DNA of 64,000 nt from Marinospirillum alkalitolerans. Lineage in GTDB: Bacteria > Pseudomonadota > Gammaproteobacteria > Pseudomonadales > Halomonadaceae. This document shows positions 9,264-18,398 of this stretch, piece after piece. The notes beneath the pieces were generated by a model. That model saw nothing but the letters and a program-made list of their open reading frames with translations, did not search any database and was not told where the DNA came from. The first letter of the stretch is position 1; the number at the start of each line of letters is the position of its first letter. Both the position numbers and the translations under genes were made by a program. Where the stretch lies: contig NZ_JBANFI010000002.1 in assembly GCF_045055655.1 (NCBI RefSeq), positions 62,001 through 126,000 of the forward strand, read 5' to 3'.

Positions 9264-10646
9264 TTGACTGCTCCTTCTTTTTCTAGCCTGTCCTTGCGTG
9301 CAGAGCTTCTCAACAACCTACCGACACTGGGTTATCACACGATGACTCCAGTGCAGGCACACAGCTTGCCAGCGATTTTGGCAGGACGTGATCTGCTGGC
9401 TCAGGCACAAACCGGATCAGGTAAAACGGCTGCCTTTGGTTTAGGGCTACTGCAACGCCTCGATCCGACGCAACTGAGTATACAAGGATTGGTGCTCTGT
9501 CCAACACGCGAATTGGCCGATCAGGTTGCCAATGAGCTGCGCCGTCTGGCTCGCGGCCTGCCCAATATCAAGGTACTGACGCTGTGTGGTGGTCAGCCTT
9601 TTGGCCCGCAGATCGCTTCATTAGAACAAGGCGCACATCTGCTGGTCGGCACACCAGGACGCATTGAAGACCATCTGCGCCGCACACATCTGGATCTTCA
9701 GCAGCTGAAAATACTGGTGCTGGATGAAGCAGATCGTATGCTCGACATGGGCTTTAGCGAGACACTCGATGCGATTTTGGCCGCCACGCCCGCGCAACGC
9801 CAGACGCTGATGCTCAGTGCCACCTTTGCCGATGCCATACGCACCCTGGCAACTGCCTCCTTGCGTGACCCTTTATTGGTTGAAATTGAAACCGAGCAGG
9901 CGCAACCCAAGATCACCCAGCATTTTTATCGTCTCCCCAAGGAACAGCAGCGCTTTGCCATCTTGCAAGCACTCCTCCTGCAACGCGCACCCGAGATGGG
10001 GATTATTTTTTGTACCACACGCCAAGAAACACAACAACTGGCCGAAGCCCTCAGCCAGGCCGGCTTCTCAGCCTTACCCTTACACGGTGATCTAGAACAA
10101 CGAGATCGTGATCAGACGCTGATTCAGTTTGCCCATCGCAGTGCCAATCTGCTCGTGGCAACAGATGTAGCCGCACGTGGGCTGGATATCGCTAATCTGG
10201 ATCTGGTGGTGAACTACCAGCTCGCCCAAGATCCAGAAGCCCATGTGCATCGGATCGGGCGCACAGGACGCGCTGGAGCTGAAGGGGTCGCGATCAGCCT
10301 TGTGGGGCCAGAAGACGAGCGGCGTCTTGATGCGATTCGTGCTGTCTCCGAACAGGCCTGTACACTTGAAGCCCTGCCAGCCACACCCGCAGCCAGCACC
10401 CACCCTGCACCAGCACCGATGAAAACACTGGTCATTGATGGCGGCAAAAAAGACAAGCTGCGCCCAGGAGATATCTTGGGTGCGCTGACAGCCTGCGAAC
10501 AACTGGGGCGTGAGCAGATAGGAAAAATCACCATCACACCCAGAAGAGCCTATGTCTCGATCGAGCGAAGCTGGGCTAAAACGGCCCTCGATCACTTGAA
10601 TCAAGGCAAACTCAAAGGGCGTAACTTTCGCGTGCGTTATCTATAA
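9264..10646 (+). CDS. dbpA: ATP-dependent RNA helicase DbpA
   Basis: 460-residue DEAD-box helicase that acts in 50S ribosome assembly through helix 92 of 23S rRNA. Q motif TMTPVQ (27-32), AQTGSGKT (48-55), PTRELADQVA, TPGR, DEAD (155-158), SAT, then the helicase C domain ending HRIGRTGRAG. The last about 75 residues (KLRPGDILGALT...GRNFRVRYL) are the DbpA-type RNA-binding domain that confers rRNA specificity. The start is a TTG: the N-terminus from this codon aligns naturally with known DbpA, and no ATG lies before the helicase core in a suitable place. A perfect 11-bp inverted repeat follows the stop. Confidence 0.95.
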   Translation: MTAPSFSSLSLRAELLNNLPTLGYHTMTPVQAHSLPAILAGRDLLAQAQTGSGKTAAFGLGLLQRLDPTQLSIQGLVLCPTRELADQVANELRRLARGLPNIKVLTLCGGQPFGPQIASLEQGAHLLVGTPGRIEDHLRRTHLDLQQLKILVLDEADRMLDMGFSETLDAILAATPAQRQTLMLSATFADAIRTLATASLRDPLLVEIETEQAQPKITQHFYRLPKEQQRFAILQALLLQRAPEMGIIFCTTRQETQQLAEALSQAGFSALPLHGDLEQRDRDQTLIQFAHRSANLLVATDVAARGLDIANLDLVVNYQLAQDPEAHVHRIGRTGRAGAEGVAISLVGPEDERRLDAIRAVSEQACTLEALPATPAASTHPAPAPMKTLVIDGGKKDKLRPGDILGALTACEQLGREQIGKITITPRRAYVSIERSWAKTALDHLNQGKLKGRNFRVRYL

Positions 10647-10673
10647 AGCAAGCTATAAAGCAAGCAAGAGAGT

Positions 10674-10719
10674 CCTCTGATTCATATCACATCATCGCGC
10701 CCTACTTGTGAATCAGAGG
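10674..10719 (+). terminator. Inverted repeat after dbpA
   Basis: CCTCTGATTCA (10674-10684) is exactly complementary to TGAATCAGAGG (10709-10719), giving an 11-bp stem with a 24-base loop, followed by TCTTCTTG. It sits 28 bases after the dbpA stop. The long loop and interrupted T-run make it a modest terminator candidate. Confidence 0.45.
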
Positions 10720-10877
10720 TCTTCTTGATCAGCAAAGAAAGATAGATCACATATAGCTGTTATCCTGCAAAAGATGTACATTGCTTAGACAAGCTATACA
10801 TTAGATAATAAAAAGCTATTTCTTTTGATTTACAGAAAGCCGTAGACTATTAGCAGCCGATTCCTGAGGAGAGAAAG

Positions 10878-12506
10878 ATGACTATCGCACAAAGGCTGTA
10901 TCTGGGTTTTGCCGTGATTCTTGCCCTGCTCGTGGCCGTCACGGCTGTTGGGGTCGTCAAGGTGGGGATTATTGATCGGGCACTGACTCAGATCAATGAT
11001 GTCGACTCACGCAAGCAGCGTTATGCGATTAACTTTCGTGGCAGTGTGCACGATCGGGCGATTGCCATCCGCGATGCGGTCTTGGTTGAATCAAGTAGCG
11101 AACGCCAGAGCTTCTTACGCGAAATTCAGCGCCTTGAGGGTTTTTATCAAGAAGCTGCACGCAATATGGATCGACTCTTTCGTGATTCCACGCGCATCAC
11201 GACTGAAGAACAGACCCTGTTGAATCGGATTCAAGCCAGCGAGCGCCAAGCGCTTAGCCTGACTCAAAATACCTTGAACCTGCTACAGCAGAATCAGCTC
11301 AGTGAGGCCCGCCGTCTTGTGCAGCATGAAACCGCACAGGCTTACACGGCTTGGTTAGCTGCCATCAATGCCTTTATTGACTATCAAGAAAACGATATTC
11401 AACGTCAGGTGAACTATGTACGCAGTGAGACAGGCAGCTTCCAGCTATTGATGCTGGCGATCACCTTGGTCGCGCTGATTGTCGGTGCTTTGATCAGCTA
11501 CAAGCTGGTTTCACGCATGACACAAATGATTGGCGGTGAACCCGAGATTGCAGCGCAGAAGATTCGTCAAATTGCGGCTGGGGATCTCACAGTGCGTATC
11601 GAGACCCGCCATCCAGATAGCATTGTAGGTGCCGTCTCGAATATGGCGGCCCAGCTGGCTGACATTATTCGTGGTGTCAGCGATAACGCCAATCTGATGG
11701 CCCAATCCTCGACTCAAATGGCCCAGTCTGCCGAGAGCAATTTACAGCTGGTAGCCAGTCAGCGCGAGCAAACTGAGCAAGGTGCCACCGCTATCCATCA
11801 GATGTCAGCCACCGTGCAGGAAGTCGCTGGCCACACTGCCGAAGCCGCACGTTTAGCGCGTGGTGCTGATGAAGAAACAGTCAGTGGCGGCCAGGAAGTC
11901 GAACGCACCATTCGCAGCATTGAAGAACTGGCAGCGAAGGTAGAAGATGCCGGTAAGGTGATTGATCGTCTTGCCGATGATAGCCAGCAGATCGGTGAAG
12001 TACTGGAAGTCATTCAAAGCGTGGCCGAACAAACTAACTTGCTGGCCTTGAATGCGGCCATCGAAGCTGCGCGTGCGGGTGAGCATGGGCGGGGCTTTGC
12101 AGTGGTTGCGGATGAAGTGCGTTCACTGGCGAGCCGCACACAAGAATCGACACGCGATATCCAGCAGCGGATCGAGAAGATGCAAACCAGCGCCGCCGGA
12201 GCGGTCACCGAGATGGAAAAAGGGCGCAGTATGGCGGTGCAAAGTGTTGAGCAGGCACGACGGGCGGGTGCCTCTTTAGAGAAGATTAAGCAGGCTGTGG
12301 CAGCCATCAGCAATATGAATATTCAGATTGCCAGCGCTGCTGAAGAACAGTCTGCCGTAGCGGAAGAAATCAACCTGAATTTCACCAGCATTACAGCGGC
12401 CTCTGAGGAAGCCATGCAGGGTTCTGAAGAAATCCGTCAAGCGAGCCAGAACCTCTCGCGCCATGCTTGTGATCAGCAGCGCAGCGTAAGATCTTTCAAG
12501 GTGTGA
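10878..12506 (+). CDS. Methyl-accepting chemotaxis protein
   Basis: 542-residue transmembrane chemoreceptor. TM1 at about residues 9-31, a periplasmic four-helix-bundle sensor (about 32-187), TM2 at about 189-209 (LLMLAITLVALIVGALISY), HAMP domain about 211-265, and a long coiled-coil signalling domain whose hairpin tip is EQTNLLALNAAIEAARAGE, continuing GRGFAVVADEVRSLASR, the invariant CheA/CheW contact region. No C-terminal NWETF-type CheR tether is present (it ends RSVRSFKV). No chemotaxis genes lie nearby, so this is a stand-alone receptor of unknown ligand. SD GAGGAG precedes the ATG and a strong terminator follows. Confidence 0.92.
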   Translation: MTIAQRLYLGFAVILALLVAVTAVGVVKVGIIDRALTQINDVDSRKQRYAINFRGSVHDRAIAIRDAVLVESSSERQSFLREIQRLEGFYQEAARNMDRLFRDSTRITTEEQTLLNRIQASERQALSLTQNTLNLLQQNQLSEARRLVQHETAQAYTAWLAAINAFIDYQENDIQRQVNYVRSETGSFQLLMLAITLVALIVGALISYKLVSRMTQMIGGEPEIAAQKIRQIAAGDLTVRIETRHPDSIVGAVSNMAAQLADIIRGVSDNANLMAQSSTQMAQSAESNLQLVASQREQTEQGATAIHQMSATVQEVAGHTAEAARLARGADEETVSGGQEVERTIRSIEELAAKVEDAGKVIDRLADDSQQIGEVLEVIQSVAEQTNLLALNAAIEAARAGEHGRGFAVVADEVRSLASRTQESTRDIQQRIEKMQTSAAGAVTEMEKGRSMAVQSVEQARRAGASLEKIKQAVAAISNMNIQIASAAEEQSAVAEEINLNFTSITAASEEAMQGSEEIRQASQNLSRHACDQQRSVRSFKV

Positions 12507-12525
12507 TGATCTTCTCGTTGATAAG

Positions 12526-12549
12526 AAAAGGCCCTGAGGGGCCTTTTTT
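12526..12549 (+). terminator. Rho-independent terminator of the chemoreceptor gene
   Basis: AAAAGGCCC, short TGAG loop, GGGCC then TTTTTT. It starts 20 bases after the stop codon. Confidence 0.85.
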
Positions 12550-12652
12550 CTGTAATAAATCAGAGTAAAAATTACATTCTCTTACAAAAGAGCAGGAACA
12601 TCACTGGAGATGACCAGTCGGAAAGAGGACATTCATAAAAATTGAGGTCCCT

Positions 12653-13000
12653 ATGAAAAAGCTAAATCATCTCGTTGGCGCGTTTTTACTGTCTTTTGTT
12701 ATGGTCGGTTTTGCCCAGGCTCAAGCGCCAGCAACGAGTGAAGTGCACTTTCAAGATCAACAGTTAGAGCAGTTTGTGGCGGTACAGCCTGAATTGGCTG
12801 AGATACGTCAGGATTACTCCCAGCGTCTTGAGAGCCTAGAAGACCCAGCCCAGGCTCAAGCCTTAGAGCAAGAAGCGATTCAACTGATGGTCGAAGCCGT
12901 TGAAGAGCAAGGTTTAGATATTGAACTCTATAACAGCATCGCCATGGCAGTACAAAGCAATCCAGAACTGCGTGAGCGCATTGAAAGCATGATGAACTAA
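12653..13000 (+). CDS. Secreted DUF4168-like protein
   Basis: 115 residues. Signal peptide MKKLNHLVGAFLLSFVMVGF with cleavage near AQA-QA, so it should be periplasmic or secreted. The mature part FQDQQLEQFVAVQPELAEIRQDY...IESMMN is all-helical and matches the DUF4168 pattern of helices with spaced aromatic and acidic residues. No enzymatic residues are evident and function is unknown. SD GAGG lies six bases before the ATG. It is a single-gene unit between two terminators. Confidence 0.75.
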   Translation: MKKLNHLVGAFLLSFVMVGFAQAQAPATSEVHFQDQQLEQFVAVQPELAEIRQDYSQRLESLEDPAQAQALEQEAIQLMVEAVEEQGLDIELYNSIAMAVQSNPELRERIESMMN

Positions 13001-13044
13001 GCGTCTGGGCATCACCTCTTATTGAGTTGGATGCTTTCGCCACA

Positions 13045-13080
13045 AAAAAGCGAGCTCAAGATCACCTTGGCTCGCTTTTT
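13045..13080 (+). terminator. Bidirectional terminator between DUF4168 gene and glcB
   Basis: AAAAAGCGAGC (13045-13055) pairs with GCTCGCTTTTT (13070-13080). The A-run on one side and T-run on the other let it work for both the plus-strand DUF4168 gene and the converging glcB transcript. Confidence 0.8.
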
Positions 13081-13137
13081 TGTTTTCTTCTTTAATACGC
13101 TGACCCAGCTCAGCAAGGCCAGCAGTCTGATCCTTGA

Positions 13138-13169
13138 CCCAGGCGCGCCTGCAAAAAAGCGCGCCTGGG
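13138..13169 (-). terminator. GC-rich hairpin just after glcB
   Basis: CCCAGGCGCGC (13138-13148) and GCGCGCCTGGG (13159-13169) form a perfect 11-bp stem. Read on the glcB strand the T-run lies in the loop rather than after the stem, so this may be an mRNA 3'-end protecting hairpin that acts with the terminator further on. Confidence 0.5.
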
Positions 13170-13180
13170 TCATCAATGCC

Positions 13181-15352
13181 TTAGGCTTGCGAGGCCTTCA
13201 GCTCCAGACGACGGCGGTGCAGCACTGGCTCGGTATAGCCGCTAGGCTGAACACAACCCTCTAACACCAGCTCCTGTGCTGCCTGGAAAGCAATCGATTG
13301 CTCAAAGCGGCCAAACATCGGCTGGTAAAGCGGATCAGCTGCGTTCTGCTCATCCACGACCTTCGCCATGCGCTGTAAGGTTTCGATTACCTGCTCACGG
13401 GTACAAATGCCATGACGCAACCAGTTGGCAATATGCTGGCTGGAAATACGCAGTGTGGCGCGGTCTTCCATCAGGCCAACGTTATTGATGTCTGGCACCT
13501 TTGAACAGCCCACGCCTTGATCCACCCAGCGCACCACATAACCCAGAATCCCCTGCGCATTGTTATCCAGCTCCTGCTGAATGTCTTCTGCGCTCCAGTT
13601 GGGCTGCTCGGCCACAGGGATGGTCAAAATATCATCCAGATTGGCGCGTTCACGGCTCATCAGCTTTTCTTGCACCTCGGCCACGCTCACTTGGTGATAA
13701 TGCAGAGCGTGTAATGCCGCTGCCGTGGGTGAAGGCACCCAAGCGGTATTCGCGCCAGATTTAGGGTGCGCGATCTTCTGTTTGAGCATTTCTGCCATCA
13801 GATCGGGCATCGCCCACATGCCTTTACCAATTTGAGCGCGCCCTTTGAGGCCGCAGCTTAAACCGATATCCACGTTCCACTGCTCATAGGCTTGAATCCA
13901 GGCTGAGGTTTTCATCTCGCCCTTACGAATCATGGGGCCAGCTTCCATCGAGGTATGAATCTCATCCCCAGTGCGATCCAAGAAGCCGGTGTTGATAAAC
14001 ACCACGCGCTCTTTGGCCTCACGGATACAAGCCTTCAAGTTGACGGTTGTGCGGCGCTCTTCATCCATGATGCCCATTTTCAGGGTATTGGGTGCCAGGC
14101 CAATGACCGCCTCAACACGACCAAAGAGTTCGTTGGCAAAAGCAACTTCTTCAGGGCCATGCATCTTGGGCTTCACAATGTATACACTGCCTGTGCGCGA
14201 GTTACGCAGTGCACCACGGCCCAGTAAATCTTGCTTGGCGATCAAGCTGGTGATGGCGCAATCCATAATGCCTTCTGGGATTTCGCTGCCATCTTGGAGC
14301 AAAATCGCAGGATTGGTCATCAGATGGCCCACATTGCGCACAAACAGCAATGAACGACCATGCAGTGTCAGGCTAGAACCATCCGCAGCGGTATAGGTAC
14401 GATCTGGGTTCATCACGCGGGTAAAGGTTTGACCGCCCTTGCTGACAGCTTCTGCCAAATTACCCTGCATCAAGCCCAACCAGTTGCGGTAAGCCAAGAT
14501 CTTGTCTTCGGCATCCACCGCCGCGACGGAATCTTCACAGTCCATGATGGTGGTCAGTGCGGCTTCCATCAGCACATCTTTGACGCCAGCGGCATCGCTT
14601 TGACCGATATGATGCTGACGGTCTATCTGAATCTCAAAATGCAAGCCGTGGTGTTGCAGCAAAATGCCCGTCGGCTGGCTGGCTTCGCCGGTATAGCCTT
14701 TGAACTGGCTCGGATCAGCCAACTGAGTCTGGCTGCCATCTTGCAGGCTGATCTGCAGCTGACCGTCAACGACTGTGTAAGCCGTCGCTTGCTTGTGTGA
14801 AGCTTGGGCCAAAGGCGCGCTCTGATCGAGAAAATCACGCGCAAAGGCAATGACCTTTTCACCACGGAGAGGGTTATAGCCAGGGCCTTTGGTGGCGCCG
14901 TCATCTTCTGGCAGGGCATCCGTGCCATAGAGCGCATCATAGAGGCTGCCCCAGCGCGCATTAGCCGCATTCAGCGCAAAACGCGCATTCATCACCGGCA
15001 CCACCAGCTGCGGGCCAGCCATCAAAGCGATTTCATCATCAACTTGGGTGGTGGTGGCTTGAAAGTCTTCTGGCTCAGGCAGCAGATAGCCGATTTCGCT
15101 TAAAAAGTTTTTGTAAGCGGTTAAATCTGGCTTGCCTGGATGGGCCTGATGCCAGGCATCAATTTTGGCTTGCAGCGCGTCTCTTTTTTCTAGCAGCGCA
15201 CGATTTTTCGGTGCCAGCTCATGCACCAGGGTGGAAAAGCCAGACCAGAAAGCTTCGCTTGTAACTTCACTACCTGGCAGCACTTGATTGTTCACAAACT
15301 CATAAAGAGCAGGATGAACCTGTAAACCGTCGATCTGTACGCGATCAGTCAT
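13181..15352 (-). CDS. glcB: Malate synthase G
   Basis: 723-residue monomeric malate synthase G, condensing glyoxylate with acetyl-CoA to malate in the glyoxylate cycle, in the cytoplasm. Length is normal for isoform G. Family stretches seen: the N-terminal PALYEFVNNQVLPG, DCEDSVAAVDAEDK (Mg/substrate loop, about residues 275-290), LHGRSLLFVRNVGH, KMGIMDEERRTTVNLKACI with the catalytic arginine region, and the C-terminal VPDINNVGLMEDRATLRISSQ. It converges on the DUF4168 gene and has a 248-base upstream interval before the ntrC end. No glycolate genes (glcDEF) accompany it, so it is probably a stand-alone glyoxylate-shunt gene. Confidence 0.96.
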   Translation of the reverse strand: MTDRVQIDGLQVHPALYEFVNNQVLPGSEVTSEAFWSGFSTLVHELAPKNRALLEKRDALQAKIDAWHQAHPGKPDLTAYKNFLSEIGYLLPEPEDFQATTTQVDDEIALMAGPQLVVPVMNARFALNAANARWGSLYDALYGTDALPEDDGATKGPGYNPLRGEKVIAFARDFLDQSAPLAQASHKQATAYTVVDGQLQISLQDGSQTQLADPSQFKGYTGEASQPTGILLQHHGLHFEIQIDRQHHIGQSDAAGVKDVLMEAALTTIMDCEDSVAAVDAEDKILAYRNWLGLMQGNLAEAVSKGGQTFTRVMNPDRTYTAADGSSLTLHGRSLLFVRNVGHLMTNPAILLQDGSEIPEGIMDCAITSLIAKQDLLGRGALRNSRTGSVYIVKPKMHGPEEVAFANELFGRVEAVIGLAPNTLKMGIMDEERRTTVNLKACIREAKERVVFINTGFLDRTGDEIHTSMEAGPMIRKGEMKTSAWIQAYEQWNVDIGLSCGLKGRAQIGKGMWAMPDLMAEMLKQKIAHPKSGANTAWVPSPTAAALHALHYHQVSVAEVQEKLMSRERANLDDILTIPVAEQPNWSAEDIQQELDNNAQGILGYVVRWVDQGVGCSKVPDINNVGLMEDRATLRISSQHIANWLRHGICTREQVIETLQRMAKVVDEQNAADPLYQPMFGRFEQSIAFQAAQELVLEGCVQPSGYTEPVLHRRRLELKASQA

Positions 15353-15552
15353 GGAGAATCGCCTCTTATTCTAGGTTGAAAAAGGATTTCTAAGCACAAA
15401 ACAGGTGCAACCGCCTGAAAGGAATACGCCGCGAAATGCATTAAACGCGAAGAATTATGTAGTAAATTTTCAGGAAAACACCCATAAATGAAGCAAGAAG
15501 ATACAGGATAATGCACAGAAAAACATCTGTCATTAGACCAAGAGAGGAGAGG

Positions 15553-15588
15553 CACCAAGAGCGCTCGATTCAGGCCCGCGCTCTGGTG
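15553..15588 (-). terminator. Hairpin downstream of glnG
   Basis: CACCAAGAGCGC (15553-15564) pairs with GCGCTCTGGTG (15578-15588) with one unpaired base. It begins 12 bases after the glnG stop and is followed on that strand by a pyrimidine-rich tract (CCTCTCCTCTC). Confidence 0.4.
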
Positions 15589-15600
15589 TGTGTATCAAGA

Positions 15601-17076
15601 CTATTCGTCTTCGTCATCGCCGCCTTCGCTGTGAATATCCAGCTCTTTTAACTTGCGTGTTAGGGTATTGCGCCCCCAACCCAGAAGCTCAGCAGCATCA
15701 CGCTTACGCCCTCCTGTTTGTTTGAGCGCAGCATGAATCATAATCCGCTCAAAGGCTGGCACGGCTTTATCCAACAGATGTGTTTCACCACGCTGTAAGG
15801 CTTGCTCGGCCCAGTATTTAAGCGCGGCCTCCCAATCACTGGCAATGCGCCCGGGTGATTTTGCAAGCAGCTCAGGGGGCAGATCATCCAGCAGCACCTC
15901 GCGGCCAGAAGCCATTACCGTGAGCCAGCGGCAGGTGTTTTGCAGTTGGCGCACATTGCCCGGCCAATCCAGACGGCATAAGTAATCGAGCGTTTGTGCG
16001 TGCAGCACCTTGACCTCGCTGCTGAGCTCACGCGCGGCAGACGCCAGAAAATGTTCGGCCAAGCGCGGAATATCTTCGCGTCGGTCTTTCAATGAGGGGA
16101 GGTGCACGCGGATCACGTTCAAGCGATGAAAGAGATCCTCACGAAAGCGGCCCTGCGCAACCAGTTTTTCCAGATCCTGATGCGTGGCCGCAATAATCCG
16201 TACATCGACCTTCACGGGAGTATGGCCGCCCACACGGTAAAATTCGCCATCGGCCAGCACCCTGAGCAGGCGGGTTTGGGTTTCTGCGGGCATATCGCCA
16301 ATTTCATCAAGAAACAAGGTGCCCTTGTTGGCCTGCTCAAAGCGCCCCTGCCTTTGTCCTGCGGCCCCAGTAAAGGCCCCCTTCTCATGACCAAAAAGCT
16401 CGGATTCAATTAAATCCTTGGGTATTGCGGCCATATTCAGCGCAATAAAAGGATGCTGCGCGCGCGGGCTATGCTGATGCAAGGCATGGGCGACCAGTTC
16501 CTTCCCTGTGCCGGATTCACCATTGATCAGCACGGTGATGGTGGAATGCGATAGACGGCCGATCGCACGAAACACCTCCTGCATCGCAGGGGCTTCACCA
16601 ATAATTTCTGGATTGTTTTTATCCTGCGCCAAAGGCTGAGGGGCTCTTTGCGCTTGCTGTTCGGCTGCATGGGCTAGGGCACGCTGGACAAGGGCAACAG
16701 CCTCATCAACATCAAAGGGTTTGGGCAGATATTCGAACGCCCCGCCTTGATAAGAGGCCACGGCGCTATCTAAGTCTGAATGGGCCGTCATAATAATCAC
16801 CGGCAGCTGGGGATACAGCTCATGGGTTTGCTTGAGCAGATCCAAACCATCCATGCCGGGCATACGAATATCCGAGATTAAAGCATCAGGTGGCTGTTGG
16901 AGCATATCGCGCAAGGCCGCATCAGCACGCTCATAGCAGGTAACTTGAATCCCCGCTTGCTCCAAGGCTTTTTCAAGTACCCAGCGGATTGATCGATCAT
17001 CATCAATCACCCACACCTGACCACGAAAAGGCAAGCGAGAAGCATCAGGCGCTGCAACAGGATGGGTTGGGCTCAT
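15601..17076 (-). CDS. glnG: Nitrogen regulator NtrC (sigma-54 activator)
   Basis: 491-residue response regulator that activates sigma-54 promoters under nitrogen limitation. Receiver domain about 18-135 with WVIDDDRSIRW and phospho-acceptor in ISDIRMPGMDG; AAA+ domain about 155-395 with Walker A GESGTGKE, the sigma-54 contact loop GAFTGA and DEIGDMP; C-terminal Fis-type helix-turn-helix KRDAAELLGWGRNTLTRKL. It overlaps glnL by four bases (ATGA), so they are translationally coupled. A highly acidic tail (EGGDDEDE) ends the protein. No glnA lies in the window. Confidence 0.95.
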   Translation of the reverse strand: MSPTHPVAAPDASRLPFRGQVWVIDDDRSIRWVLEKALEQAGIQVTCYERADAALRDMLQQPPDALISDIRMPGMDGLDLLKQTHELYPQLPVIIMTAHSDLDSAVASYQGGAFEYLPKPFDVDEAVALVQRALAHAAEQQAQRAPQPLAQDKNNPEIIGEAPAMQEVFRAIGRLSHSTITVLINGESGTGKELVAHALHQHSPRAQHPFIALNMAAIPKDLIESELFGHEKGAFTGAAGQRQGRFEQANKGTLFLDEIGDMPAETQTRLLRVLADGEFYRVGGHTPVKVDVRIIAATHQDLEKLVAQGRFREDLFHRLNVIRVHLPSLKDRREDIPRLAEHFLASAARELSSEVKVLHAQTLDYLCRLDWPGNVRQLQNTCRWLTVMASGREVLLDDLPPELLAKSPGRIASDWEAALKYWAEQALQRGETHLLDKAVPAFERIMIHAALKQTGGRKRDAAELLGWGRNTLTRKLKELDIHSEGGDDEDE

Positions 17077-18176
17077 AGTGTCACTCCTTGTTTTTGTTCT
17101 GCCTCTGACGCATCAAAGGGAATCAGTAAACGAAACTCGGTATGACCTGGCTGACTGGTGCATTCAATCAGGCCTTGGTGCTTTTGTAGTGCGGCTTGGG
17201 CAATCGTCAGGCCCAGCCCCGTACCCTGCGCACGCCCACTGACCATGGGATAGAAGATATTCTCTTGCATCCCTTCAGGAATGCCGGGGCCGTTATCAAT
17301 GATTTTGACCTGGCAAACCAAGCGATGCCGCTCTGCGCCTAGGGTGAACTGGCGCTTGGCACGACTTTGCAAAATAATGCGCCCTTGGGTATGGCCGCTC
17401 TCAATTAAGGCTTGCATGGCATTGCGCACAATATTCAACACAGCCTGAATCAACTGCTCAGGATCACCATAAAACTCAGGCAGGCTCGGGTCATAGTCAC
17501 GTATCAAGCGGATATGATCACCAAATTCGGCCTGCGCCAGGGTATAGACTCGCTCCAGAACTTCATGAATATTGAGCAGGCGCATGGCTGGGAGCTGATT
17601 CGGCCCAAGCATACGATCGACAAGATTTCTGAGCCGATCCGCCTCTTCAATAATCACCTGGGTGTAATCCTTGAGCTGGTCATCGGGCAGCGCCCGCTCC
17701 AGAAGTTGAGCCGCACCACGAATCCCACCCAGCGGGTTTTTGATCTCATGGGCCATGCCGCGTACTAAAGCGCGCACAGTTTCCTGCTTATTGACTAAAT
17801 CTTCTTCACGCGAGATACGCAGCTGGCGATCACGCGGAAAAATCTCCACGATCAGCTGGGCCTGATGGGCCAGCTCAGCAATCGGCGATACGGTATAGTC
17901 TACGGTCAGTGTTTCACCATGATGCAGCTGAAGACAGGCTTCGCGCTTGGTAAAAGGATGGCCGGTGAGCGCGGCCTCTCTCAGGGTGCTCAGGCCATCC
18001 TCTGGTTCCTGAAACAAAGCGGGCAGCGGTTGGTGACGAAAACGCGTCAGACTGGCCGCGAGCAGCATTTCCGCTGCTGGATTCATATAGGTCAAATTCA
18101 GATTCTGTTCCAGCAACAGCACCGCTGTAGTCAGATTCTCTAAAAGATGACGAGGGAGTTCGGATATTGGACTCAT
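17073..18176 (-). CDS. glnL: Nitrogen sensor kinase NtrB
   Basis: 367-residue cytosolic histidine kinase/phosphatase partner of NtrC, controlled by PII. PAS-like N-terminal region (NLTYMNPAAEMLLA, about residues 27-40), phospho-His in MAHEIKNPLGGIRGAAQLLE, N-box NIVRNAMQAL, then DNGPGIPEG and GTGLGLTIAQ. No transmembrane segment, as expected for NtrB. A 15-bp NtrC-type site lies about 180 bases upstream, which suggests autoregulation of the operon. Confidence 0.94.
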   Translation of the reverse strand: MSPISELPRHLLENLTTAVLLLEQNLNLTYMNPAAEMLLAASLTRFRHQPLPALFQEPEDGLSTLREAALTGHPFTKREACLQLHHGETLTVDYTVSPIAELAHQAQLIVEIFPRDRQLRISREEDLVNKQETVRALVRGMAHEIKNPLGGIRGAAQLLERALPDDQLKDYTQVIIEEADRLRNLVDRMLGPNQLPAMRLLNIHEVLERVYTLAQAEFGDHIRLIRDYDPSLPEFYGDPEQLIQAVLNIVRNAMQALIESGHTQGRIILQSRAKRQFTLGAERHRLVCQVKIIDNGPGIPEGMQENIFYPMVSGRAQGTGLGLTIAQAALQKHQGLIECTSQPGHTEFRLLIPFDASEAEQKQGVTL

Positions 18177-18353
18177 CGCTTAACCTTGCCGCAAGAAAAT
18201 CCCATGATCGGGAAGGAGCACTCTCTATTCAGGCTGAATGCAAATGCCGCACCAAGTTGAATAGAGAAGCCGTATCGATCGCCAGATCAGGCACTAGGCG
18301 CTCCATTTTTTGCGCTCAAGGGAGGATGTGTGCGCCTCAATCCAGCTTGTTAC

Positions 18354-18368
18354 GCACTAGAATAGTGC
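18354..18368. promoter_or_regulatory. Candidate NtrC-binding site upstream of glnL
   Basis: GCACTAGAATAGTGC fits the NtrC core GCAC-N7-GTGC and is a near-perfect palindrome (GCACTA / TAGTGC around GAA). It lies in the 222-base interval between the glnL start (18176) and the end of the rstB-like gene (18399), at a distance suited to enhancer-type action or repression on the glnLG promoter. Confidence 0.6.
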
Positions 18369-18398
18369 ATTTTGAGAATGGCGCACGGTTTTTGATCA

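Noticed and set aside
10092..10604. 170-codon antisense frame within dbpA
   Set aside because: No start signal and the sense strand is a clear helicase.
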